The notes under the pieces were generated by a model. That model did not search any database and was not told where the DNA came from. It saw only the letters and a list, made by a program, of their open reading frames with translations. Source: Symsagittifera roscoffensis (taxonomy: Eukaryota > Xenacoelomorpha > Acoela > Convolutidae). Taken from it: 64,000 nucleotides of DNA. Location of the stretch: NCBI RefSeq assembly GCF_963678635.1, contig NC_087063.1, positions 16,189,006-16,253,005 on the forward strand. The letters are read 5' to 3'. Position numbers and translations under genes: made by a program. Positions 41,401 to 48,957 of this stretch are shown here, in pieces; position 1 is the first letter of the stretch, and each line of letters opens with the position of its first letter.

Positions 41401-43690
41401 GTTCTCGAATTGAAGAAGGATGTGATGCTCTCTTTTTTATTGCTATTTTCCTTAATTGTGGTGTTAAGGTCATCATTAAGATTTCTGTCATCTTTGTGTT
41501 TTTATAGTCATGTGTATTTAATGAATATGCTTTTCGAACTAGTGTTTCGATTCGTACTGCTATTTGCTTGATGGTTTCGTTTGGTAATCTGCGAATTTCA
41601 TTACATAAAACTCTTTGTTGTTGTTTGTTTCTTTCGGAGTCAAACATTTTTGAAAATTCTTGTGTAAATCTTTTCCAGTTTGATTTTATTTCTAGAGGTA
41701 GTACTGAAAACCATTTTTGGGCTGCGCCATCTAAGGTTGTTTGTATTAACGCTGTGCGTCGATGTATCCAATTTTGATGTAGTGGCGTATTAATTGGTTC
41801 AGGTCCAATATTTAAAATCAGGTTTGCTGTTACTGCATTTAAATAATCTTCTACAGAGTATTCAGGGTCTGTTCCTGTGAAAACCATTAAAGGTTTGTTT
41901 GATGTTATTGATGATCCACCCATAAGGTATGGATTCATTGTCATTTGTAATGATTCTGCTGCATTTGGCATTTGAGAAAAATTTGAAAGTTGGTTTCTTG
42001 TTATCTCATGTTGTTGGAGATAATATGGGAGTGGTATTTCATTTTGCATTTGTGATGGTTGATACGAGTGTGCAGTCATTGGATTTTGTTGTTGAATTGG
42101 TTGAAAAGATTGTGTATTAATTGGATTTTGTTGTTGAATTGGTTGTTGATTTTGTGCATCTATTGGTTGTGGAGAAAAATTTCTATGATTTGTACGTGTT
42201 CTCTGTATTCCTTGTCTACGATATTCTTGAGTATTTTGTGCAAATATATCTGGTTGTAAGAAATCATCATCTGAGGATAAATAATCCATTTGATAAGATG
42301 TCTGTTTTTTATTTTTATTTTGTTGAAAAAATGGGTAATTTTCACTGTGATCCCGTGGAGGATTTGTTTGGAAATTTGTTGAATTAGGTTGGGCCATTGG
42401 GTTATCCCAATTTCGAGATCTTGTATATTGGTTAAAATTTCTTTGTGGTTGATTATATGTTTTTGATGGATGTGTATAATTATAATTATGGTCTGCAAAG
42501 TTGTTTCTAGTGAATGTTTTGCGTGTTTTTGGTGGTATTGTCATGGGTCTGTATGTTTGGTAATCCATATGTGAATATTTAGGGGCAACCGAAGGTTTAA
42601 CGGTTGATTGTAAGGTTACCTGTGTTTGTGAAGGATTTGTATTTCTTGGTGTTGTTAAATTTGGGCGTATTGGTGAAATACTTTGTTGTGTAGTTGTTGT
42701 GTGTACAATTTCTTCATTTATGAAGTGTGATGGTGTCTGGATATCTTGTTGAGTAAGATTCCTAGTTCCATTGAGGTTTTCATTGTGTATAACTGTAGAG
42801 TTTAAACTATTATTTTGTGTATCGGGTAAAAATGTATTATAGTTTAATGGTGTTGCATCAATTGTTAATGGTATTACTCTTACATAATCTCTTATGTAAG
42901 ATATTGTACCTATTGCTTGACTTGAGATTGATTGTGGAAAGCTTATAAATGCGGGATGAGACCATTCGGGGTCCCAAACATAATCTGATTGTTCTGTGAT
43001 AGCGGTATCATCGTTCGAATTTTGGGGTCTAAAATTTTTTCTTGCTTGTGCAATTAAATCAATATTGTGTGTGAAATAATCTATTATGAACCATGCCAAA
43101 ATTTTTTGTAGATCGTGTTTTGTATGTTGTGAAACGTCGTCTTTCGTGAAATTTTCTTTAATGATGTTTAAATAACTAGAGAGTAGTGTGATTTCATGTC
43201 GTACTCTTAAATGTTTAGATGTTTCTGTCGGTGAGACATTTGTTATTGGGATTTCGTTTTCTAATATCGAAATATAACTATATATTATTGCGAAAACTTC
43301 ATTGGTGAATATGGAGTTTGCTCTTTGTGAGTTATGGTATTGGATGCTTTTTATATATTCTGAAAAAACTTTTGAAAATTCTAAATCAAGATCGTCTGTT
43401 TGAATTGTATATTTTCTATTATTATGGTTTGGTGAGGTGAATTCTATGGAGTAGATTCCATACTGTTGTGTTATGTTGCATATATCTTTTAGATAGTGAT
43501 CTATGATTTGTCTTTTGATTTTTACATCGGGGAACTCTGTTTTACATGGACTGATTCCGGGTTCAAATAAATTTACGAGTAAATTTTGACAAAATATGTG
43601 TTGTCCTCTATCAGTATCTGCGTCTACTATAAAAGGAAAGATTTCATCATCATCTGGAGTTTCTTCACCTGGGGTGTGCGTTGAACTCAT
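35468..43690 (-). CDS. gag-pol: Fused Gag-Pol polyprotein, Ty3/gypsy type (2,740 residues)
   Basis: A single frame encodes all core functions. Order by approximate residue: N-terminal region of unknown type (1-270); Gln/Asn/Pro-rich linker (270-590); capsid-like Gag (600-785); CCHC zinc knuckle CNYCRRYGHSISEC (about 840); a Ser/Asn/Arg/Tyr-rich tract (about 890-1075); aspartic protease with LIDSGAES (about 1227); reverse transcriptase with YLDDV (about 1737); RNase H with CDASNFGIGAALLQ (about 1884) and FTDHKP; integrase with the HHCC finger (about 2250-2290), first Asp in SFDTKGP (about 2315), second in VTDNGTEF (about 2380), Glu in GLVEGMNRS (about 2416); and a GPY-type segment LRKGPYQII (about 2590). 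No chromodomain is seen. Protease-RT-RNase H-integrase order and motifs are those of Ty3/gypsy. No frameshift separates Gag from Pol, and the protein is well above the usual length. The start overlaps the upstream 155-residue ORF by 26 nt. Confidence 0.95.
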   Translation of the reverse strand: MSSTHTPGEETPDDDEIFPFIVDADTDRGQHIFCQNLLVNLFEPGISPCKTEFPDVKIKRQIIDHYLKDICNITQQYGIYSIEFTSPNHNNRKYTIQTDDLDLEFSKVFSEYIKSIQYHNSQRANSIFTNEVFAIIYSYISILENEIPITNVSPTETSKHLRVRHEITLLSSYLNIIKENFTKDDVSQHTKHDLQKILAWFIIDYFTHNIDLIAQARKNFRPQNSNDDTAITEQSDYVWDPEWSHPAFISFPQSISSQAIGTISYIRDYVRVIPLTIDATPLNYNTFLPDTQNNSLNSTVIHNENLNGTRNLTQQDIQTPSHFINEEIVHTTTTQQSISPIRPNLTTPRNTNPSQTQVTLQSTVKPSVAPKYSHMDYQTYRPMTIPPKTRKTFTRNNFADHNYNYTHPSKTYNQPQRNFNQYTRSRNWDNPMAQPNSTNFQTNPPRDHSENYPFFQQNKNKKQTSYQMDYLSSDDDFLQPDIFAQNTQEYRRQGIQRTRTNHRNFSPQPIDAQNQQPIQQQNPINTQSFQPIQQQNPMTAHSYQPSQMQNEIPLPYYLQQHEITRNQLSNFSQMPNAAESLQMTMNPYLMGGSSITSNKPLMVFTGTDPEYSVEDYLNAVTANLILNIGPEPINTPLHQNWIHRRTALIQTTLDGAAQKWFSVLPLEIKSNWKRFTQEFSKMFDSERNKQQQRVLCNEIRRLPNETIKQIAVRIETLVRKAYSLNTHDYKNTKMTEILMMTLTPQLRKIAIKKRASHPSSIREPDLDFRKLVDKLEQAEITMKLEETENLKLQYVNRIETTPTNINNIQESETDLVEKITEILNIYEKNPNFKGKPSFKKWCNYCRRYGHSISECRQKQQDNQNKPQKYKEPNKSFYQYMKKDQNLPNKTVHSNNSSGKPLPNNTNYTRNQSPYNSSYRGRSPERRNTYNSSQNHYNRPNSRNNYSRSNSNTQRFVSRSNSQSRNNYYPNNQSRNSSYNRNRNYSYNRNRSYSNNRNQNYPNNRSRNNSYNRSNYNRPNNNYQNRSRNNSQNRHPSYNNRYRNYSQSPHRNNNNYNNSNNRHRSSTPKHQRQINQVQSNPETTSDPPGIDDTVTDTLQLNQINCTSSDSESDTENTLSINMIKVENDYESVIYEQPFSSHIYENQSEFLQNYYTTPINSTPTTQETNEINTTDQTNKNTKTKCLNTNHIYQNIQKEQPKEKIWTIPFLLESPRNKEFQPPDLEIDFLIDSGAESNIINIPTWNEIKTLHPKLITLETSSKLATAQGSTLINYGKIQLFLLPTRTMEQSKILNKPFKQIFHITDIKYNIIGIPFISKYIPTINILNSKILIKDKYTKTKETSLTFFQRLNKQPPFFSKFYPIFNKQRKHLKPLSGNIYNFSIKQVHQYDKEQNKQKFYMSEFEFKPIHKFFKITISSIKYLKNSNSDIISLHVYNNTPYQVTLPLGLLGYCETNATISPIHEKAYRVNNILQLLDICQSTILNEELSINNIISNENRNTDYFTKTPYFKPTFNIGNYTEDQQKFLTMFNFQHSQITQDEFEKLDKQLIKYSSVYATSKFDVGKISSSLHLPLKPDAVFKKQRASKVPIHLHDKVNRLLDILEQYNIISPVNKEEQPKGNTFINPVIILAKGESLKIVLDARYLNSLIDESKCNWPIEPIQVILTKINGKYFTTADMNSAYNQMPLDEESRRLTQFVIGNQQYEFNRLFYGISIGPAAFSAFMSKIFRPLILKKNAITYLDDVFMQSQTKDEMFNVLEKYHQILQNENLKAAPDKSHFFLTRVKFLGHNIERKTITPLKSRIDAIQKLQPPTNKKKIQEFLGMLNFLSKYVYKMQLYLRPFYNILRQQNNFEWNTEHQTRFEEIKKLLTEQISNTIPDSNQPFYAMCDASNFGIGAALLQSHNGTNKMNLISANSRLFTQAELRLSTLMRECTAIIYTLTEYEFLILGSKHPTVLFTDHKPIIFLFTQKSNPNHRVYRFQLILMKFPNLHIVWTAGKNLALPDTLSRNTPPELLTRKTTVEIPKNIKFYLAENETSPRLECKYAVKTDIEQSQINNLQHFPLYLDCQNNHYEVDLLGTSTFKPIPYSQWIKNNTQQKRTKQHPPKKDHFPLIEKEDLTDKINLSGPQTNDSKYTINQVFDLHDPLDTIPLSKLEIENIFLPPTETITISTLKQYQNLDPVIRQLKSWHKYKTKPIKADSTILGNKTLLRYFRKFNNTTINENTDLLEYNLNESTVPCLPLSMILIAFNISHTQNIKGHSGSEKTYSNFIQNFYFPNAPVWIKVLCNDCIVCQLNKPYPNQKQIAQKQDFKGQSLYFNHRISFDTKGPISPSSEGNSYIMVIVDAFTHYVALNPVPHCNAYYAYTTLYEHWIAKFGLPEILVTDNGTEFINNEIITLCHLYNIKHKPRTSHAPWTNGLVEGMNRSLQEYLRCIINGNDTKYTEWSADVKLFPLAYNSQITTTLGMSPYEMVFNQKPRKPIMFTANSHKNAQGYCQPNKDSICYNLPLHTHDEDHFHHPQILKLASGTHTEWILNRDKKHNEIYQKITKNLLQRQNINEQINSRFTPASDLKIGTFVLIPNFNTQKGISKKLQPLRKGPYQIIAKPTDVTYKITDSNTKEIVQHRNNLLPYYPKEYALRELTQLYSFTGLKIIQNEPHLKNTEQNDNPTENQNTKPTATKNNTQNHKESPKQRKNRKMTEQIIPQEEIDKSEHRKTTRLRNQPRKNYKMFIPQSKILKKVEFKK

Positions 43691-44132
43691 TTTTTCGTTC
43701 GATTACTGTTAATATGTAATTATTAATGTGTCGAATTGGTTGATTCCAATTGTATAAATGTACTGGTTTGTGTTTGTACTGCTTTTTTATTCTTCTTTTT
43801 CCTCTTTGTGATGAATTTGAAGTTGTTTCTGAGTCAGAGAAATATAATTGATCGTGAATTGGGCAATTTTTATCTATTGATTCTTTTAGTTTGTAAAGTT
43901 CGTCTAAACTGTTGGTTTCTGATTCTGAAAATGCGTTTCGATTTTTTGAAAATCTTTTTCGTGTTATTTGTCTTTGTTTCGTTATTATTTTTCTTTTTAG
44001 TGTTTGTCGTTTTGTTCGAATGTATCCAACTGTTTGTGTATGAGGTGTGATTACAAGGTCGTATTTTTTGTTATCTATTTCACAATTGTGTAAAACGATT
44101 GTTTGTTTATTTCCTAGGTTTTTAAATGACAT
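43665..44132 (-). CDS. Basic 155-residue protein upstream of Gag
   Basis: The frame precedes Gag-Pol and overlaps its start by 26 nt. It carries two dense basic clusters (about residues 39-62, with TLKRKIITKQRQ and TRKR, and about 110-120, with RGKRRIKKQYKHK) separated by an acidic and serine-rich part (SESETNSLDE, FSDSETTS). This is the composition of a nuclear or RNA-binding regulator, but no family is recognised. A donor-like CAG/GTGAAG overlaps its stop codon, so splicing there would remove the stop. Typical gypsy elements have no ORF before gag. Confidence 0.7.
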   Translation of the reverse strand: MSFKNLGNKQTIVLHNCEIDNKKYDLVITPHTQTVGYIRTKRQTLKRKIITKQRQITRKRFSKNRNAFSESETNSLDELYKLKESIDKNCPIHDQLYFSDSETTSNSSQRGKRRIKKQYKHKPVHLYNWNQPIRHINNYILTVIERKNEFNAHPR

Positions 44133-45369
44133 AAGGTTTAGAATGACGGATGCAAAGGGTTGTTAAATGATTTCTATTTTCCTAAACTGTTAGTTCTTAC
44201 GATTTTTTGGTTAGCTTAACCTGGGTCTGTTTGTTCAGGGTTGGAGAGAAAAGTATATCGATTCCGAAGAATGATTTTTTACTTTCTCGTGGCTAGTATA
44301 AGTTAAGGTGTTAACTTACTTAATCTTACTTAGGGGTAGTGATTGTGTTCAAGGGTTGGAGAATAGTAAATCGATCCACAAGGTTCAGGTATAATTAGAA
44401 CGCGAGTAGTTCGTTAGATACTATTTTAAACTTACTAAGTCTAAGATTTATCCTGGGTCTGGTAAGAGGGGGGGTCAAGTGAAGGATGAATAACCGAAGT
44501 TCTTCACTGTTTATCCTAATTTGAATGATTAGTTTTGTTTAAAAATTTCTATTAGTCTTAGGTCTTTAGAAAGGGTTGGGTAGTGAATCGACGTTTGAGG
44601 TCGTTAGACACTAATTAAGTGGGTGGGGGAGAACAAAGTTGTTCTGTTTGATCCAAGGATAAGCCTTGATGATCAAATTTGAAATTTAATTAAGTAGAAA
44701 ATGATTTAAGATCCAAGGATAAGCCTTGATGATCTGGTTTTAAAATTAAGTGAATTTAAGTTTTAATAAAATTTTAAATGTGTGTAAAGGAAAGATTTAG
44801 TGTTTTGATGATATTAGTGGGTTTATGATTGCTGTTATGTTTTAGATGATGAAGCTGGAACAACAGGATGATTTATGATTACTAACCATTTATTGTCATG
44901 CTACTAATTTTTATTTTTATTTTCCAATAAATATTTTTCAAACATTTTTTGTATAATACTGCAGAGTTTTAGGAAAACGATCTTAGATCTTTTTATCAAT
45001 CGTTATTGTATATTAATAAATTTGTTTAGCGCCTGAAATGATTTTGAAGAGTAACTTCAAGGTTTTATGTTTGCAAATGGAAATCTAAATTCATTGCAAG
45101 TAGTATTCGAAATATAAAAGTTTGTTCTGGCTTTTGCCGAACTATCATATAACTATACGGCAAGTTTCTACTTTGTCGTATGTCGTCTTTGGTTCGAGGT
45201 CTTCTTCCAATTCCGGGTAGTTCTGTTATGGTTCGGAATATTGGCTCTGATCTATTGAGTCGGAGAGACATTTCAATTAAATTATTGTCGTATAACATTT
45301 TTGTAAATGTTTTTGTCTAATTTCTAATCTATTTTGGTTAATTCTAATCTATTAAGGTCTTGTTCGAGA
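44133..45369 (-). other. Leader region of the retroelement
   Basis: About 1.2 kb between primer-binding site and first ORF. It contains a 25-bp near-palindrome (GATCCAAGGATAAGCCTTGA plus TGATC) at 44650-44674 that repeats at 44710-44734, and two donor-like GTAAG sites on the minus strand near 44319 and 44330. A 77-codon ATG frame (45298-45065) begins shortly after the primer-binding site; it is arginine-rich but unsupported otherwise. The region probably holds packaging and splicing signals (inference). Confidence 0.55.
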
Positions 45370-45384
45370 CTTATGGTCGCACCA
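45370..45384 (-). promoter_or_regulatory. Candidate primer-binding site
   Basis: Two bases after the 5' LTR the sense strand reads TGGTGCGACCATAAG, beginning TGG as expected for pairing with a tRNA 3' CCA end. The complementary tRNA would end in CTTATGGTCGCACCA. This is not the Lys or Ser type common in insect gypsy elements. I could not assign the tRNA. Confidence 0.6.
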
Positions 45385-45386
45385 GA

Positions 45387-45794
45387 TGAGTTAGGACCGA
45401 AGTGTAACTCATAGAGTAATTTCGGATAGGGTACACCGTCTGCTCGTCACGCTATCTTATTTTCGGCCGGATAGATTCGTGCAACTTCTTAGTCTAATAC
45501 CGATCCTAATCTTACTCTTATACTATCTAGTCTCAGGTTGTTTAACTAGTCTCTGCTAGGCTCAATAGATCTAGGGTATACTGGTTTATTGCGGCTGCTG
45601 AAGTGCTCGGGAGAGTCCAACTAATTTCTAAGTTAAATTCAAATCTCTCTGGTGCTGAAATTACAAGTAACTTCAGCACTTACAAATAAGTGGGTTGTTA
45701 GTTAGATGGATCATGATTGGTTAATATTAAATACTTTACATTGGTAAAACATTTAATTTATCCAATCATAAAATGTAGTTTAGATCAGGTTCCA
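45387..45794 (-). repeat. 5' LTR of the retroelement
   Basis: 408 bp, same sequence as the 3' LTR. It should hold the promoter of the genomic RNA. The conserved hairpin lies at 45652-45679. Confidence 0.95.
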
Positions 45795-45798
45795 TAAG
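45795..45798. other. Target-site duplication, right
   Basis: TAAG, the partner of 26871-26874. Confidence 0.85.
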
Positions 45799-47075
45799 TC
45801 ACAAAAGTTCGACGACTGGATGATACATCACGAACAAAAGCCATATTTTGCTTGAGTTTGTATCGGTTAGTCTTTTTCTTCGCTCAAACGATTTGTCAGC
45901 TACCAGTTGCCACTTTCAAAAACGTGGCGTTTGCCATTTTTGGATCATTCAAAGAAAATGAAGAAAAAATTTCACTGCTGGGGAGGTCAATGGTATTTTT
46001 ACTACTGCAAAGATTATATTCTCTAAACAAGCAGTCTCATTGGTTCGACCTGGAACTTTTGCTTCAGTTAAAAAAAATTGGTGTTGAGAATGTTGCTTAC
46101 AATCATTCATTAGAACAAAACTGATAAAGGCACTTAAGGGTTTTTCATTGTTGAAATTCGTGTTATTCGCGTTTTTTCTAGGATAGTTGATTTCTTTCTT
46201 TGTTAGAACAATAATTGATGGAAACCTATGCCCTTTTCTCATGTAGCTACGTGAGAAAATGTTTAACGACTCCGCATTAGTATAATTTTGCAACCCTGTT
46301 GACGGGAAAGAGCATTCGTCTTCAACATTTGCGGAAAAAACTTGCAAACGTGAGTGGTATATGAAAGCACTTATTCTTTCGCACTCAGCAGATGTGAGTA
46401 TGAAATGTTTTTCTTGCACGCCTAAATTTTGTCCTTATTTTATAAGCCTTATTTGTGTATAAAAGACAAATTTTGAGCTAATAAGTTATGCACACTTAAT
46501 TATAATACGAATCCGCACGTTTGTTTTTTGTTTTTAGCGTCTTTGTTGGAAGAGAAATTAACGAAGAGAAATTAACATAAAAAAGTGAGTGTTGTTGTTT
46601 TCGGAAAAAATCTAAAAGGTTGTTTATGCTCAAGTTAGTGTTTTCGCGGTTTGATTTTTTGTTTGTTTCTAATTTTTTAAAGTTTTTTAAACTTGTTGAT
46701 TTTTGCGATGTGTGTTCGTCTTTAGTACTGCCTATAAAATTTTTGCCTTTAGTAAATTTTTCGGTTGATAATATCACATTCTTTTGTCTTATTTTTTTTA
46801 TTTTCAAAAAACTAGCTTTGTGCGTTTTAATGGATCCGGTTTTAAATTGTTTTGCGACTTTCTTGTTTCGTAATACAAGTGGCGCGAAGCTCAGCTTCGC
46901 ATCTGTTTTTCAAAATCATTTGCTAAAGAGGAAGTAAAGGTACGCTCTCATTAGCAAAATTCCTAACTTAAGATAAAGAGTAAGGCCCTAAAAGGTTCTT
47001 TGACTTTTTTTCAGTAATTTTTGTTCGGTTTTCTTTGAAGCTTTTCAACTGTCTGTAGGCTATTTAAGTCAATTT
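45799..47075. other. Right flank of the retroelement
   Basis: A 156-codon minus-strand ATG frame (46419-45949) is the longest here. It has ordinary composition and several Cys residues but overlaps a 90-codon plus-strand frame, and I recognise no domain. It could be an exon remnant. The Lys/Asn-rich frame at 46807-46496 looks like chance. Confidence 0.35.
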
Positions 47076-47740
47076 TCATGAGTTATACTGTACTTCATAA
47101 AAATGGTTTGTACTTGAGCATTGTACTTCGTCTTTTTCGGGCTTGATTATAGTGTTAATTTCATTCACTTCTTGTGTAACTGGTACACTATTACTAATAG
47201 GTCTAGTATAATAATCTTGAAGAAGTTCCAATTGATTTTCGTAAATGTGTGAATGGAGGGGTTGTTCATATATAATAGGTTCATTGTTATTTTCAACTGT
47301 TATCATATTGACTGAGATGGTGTTATCTGTATCACTTTCGCTATCTGTTGATTCACAATTAATGTGATTTAATTGTAATTCAGTACTTTCTGTATTAACG
47401 ATACCAGGGGGATCTGAAGTTGTTTCTTCAGTTGTTTGTACTTTATTAATTTTTCTTTGATGTTTAGGTGTGTTGCTTCTATACTTGTTTTGGGAATCGG
47501 AGTAACGGTTTTTATTTCTATGAGGGGATTGCTAATAATTTCTTTGTTAATTGTTATAGTTTGAATTCCTATTTTGTGAATTATTTCGTGATCTATTTTG
47601 ATAGGAATTGTTATTAGGTTTTTGATAATTGGATCTGTTGTATGAATTATTTCTTGATCTGTTGTTTTGATAACGCTGATTTCGAATATTTAAATAGCTT
47701 CTATTCCTATTGTTGTGTTATTTCCGGTTTCAGTAGGATA
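47076..47740 (-). pseudogene. Gag-Pol fragment of a related retroelement
   Basis: The minus strand matches the linker between zinc knuckle and protease of the complete element (about 40160-40780). Codons at 47306-47076 include EQPLHSHIYENQLELLQDYY, next to EQPFSSHIYENQSEFLQNYY of the complete copy. Upstream, the Tyr/Asn/Arg-rich tract is recognisable to about 47735 but broken by stops. Divergence is clear, so it is an older relative and was not created by the recent insertion 1.3 kb away. No LTR is visible nearby. Confidence 0.8.
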
Positions 47741-48957
47741 ATATGGGTGAATCTATGAAAGCTGTAGATATTATTTTTTTGTTGCAGTTAACTATTATAA
47801 TGTTCTAATATTTTTTTTGCCAAATTTTAACAATTCTTTTTTTTTTGCCATTTTTGCGCGATTGTTCACAATTGTGATATTCAAAATCTCATAAATGCCT
47901 AAAACTATTTTTTTCCTTTACCAACTTCCTAAATTTAAAAATTTCCGGGCAAGAAACAATGCACCTGGATCAAAAAAATTACAAGCCAGGTCAATCTAAA
48001 TGGAAAAGTTAGATAACGAATGCACGTTTTGACTAATTTAAATCTGATAGTAGTGGGTTGAGTTTGAATTCTGCGTTGTCTGGATCATTATTGTTTTGAT
48101 GTGCCAATAACTTTTTGGTTTTCGATTTTCTTTTGGTCGACTTCATTAAAACATTCTTCTAAATTAGTTTTTAACTATTTGGTTAAAACCAAGAATAACA
48201 TTACAGATTGATCTTGTTAAAAATATTTGCAGAATGTTTGTTAAACTTTTTGTTTTGGATCGGCTCGGTTAGTTTTTTAGTTCGATCATTTCCACATATA
48301 TCAACTTGATTGCTCTATGTGGGCTCTCGAGCTTTTTCAGCTTAAAAAAGATTCGAGGGCATGAAAAGTGAAGTTTGTAAAATCCGATAAACAAAAATAT
48401 TTTATTTTAACGTTCCAGATTTCAGAAGTTTCATTTTTTTGTTTGAATTGTTCGTTTTTTTCAATGCAATGAGCAAAAAACTTTTTTTATTAAAAGTAAA
48501 GAATGTAGTGAAAACTCTTATATAGGTTTTGATGACTTTTTTTTAAATTTTTTTTAGATTGACTGCTCTAATAACTACAGATAAGCGTTCATTCTTATTA
48601 ATGCACTTATGAATGCACTTAGGTATAATTGCACTTTTTGAGTTCATCTGGACCTCATCTGCTGATAGCTGTGTAAATGGCACTCTACAATTACGAACGT
48701 GGAAATGGCACAAAAAACGTGAATATTTGATGGTTTCGAAAAGGGAGTTTAGTTTTTAGATTTTCAGCGGAATAAGAAATTGACCTACTGATCCAGTTTT
48801 CTGTAGTTAGCTTAAAGTTATCAAAAAAAGCGCCGATCATAAATTGTAGAAATTTGCAAAGCTGAAAGGGTATCTATATATTTTTTTTCTTTGAAATTCA
48901 AAATTCAGTATTTTTTTCTATTTAATTGCGGTCATTAATTTTTTCAAACTGTCAGTT
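47741..48957. other. Intergenic DNA, nothing recognised
   Basis: AT-rich, without a supported gene, RNA or repeat. Confidence 0.5.

Larger units (their letters stand above)
26875..45794 (-). mobile_element. Giant envelope-bearing Ty3/gypsy-type LTR retroelement, apparently complete
   Basis: The element is 18,920 bp long and reads on the minus strand. It is bounded by two 408-bp LTRs that I read as identical, each TG...CA, and by a 4-bp target duplication TAAG (26871-26874 and 45795-45798). Sense order: 5' LTR, primer-binding site, leader of about 1.2 kb, 155-residue basic ORF, 2,740-residue Gag-Pol, two small membrane ORFs, a 377-codon frame without AUG, an 872-residue glycoprotein, a 601-residue orphan, about 1.6 kb non-coding, 3' LTR. 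No frameshift or internal stop is seen in the large frames. Identical LTRs and intact frames point to a young insertion. Gypsy-type elements with env are usually 6-10 kb, so this one is about twice that size (family knowledge). Confidence 0.95.

Noticed and set aside
30466-43979. Many plus-strand frames of 60-123 codons across the retroelement
   Set aside because: They are antisense to the element's genes, rich in Phe, Leu, Cys and Trp because that strand is T/G-rich, and show no domain.
45065-45298. 77-codon arginine-rich ORF in the retroelement leader
   Set aside because: Only length and position support it. It could be an upstream ORF, but there is no domain, overlap or splice evidence, so it is noted in the leader entry only.
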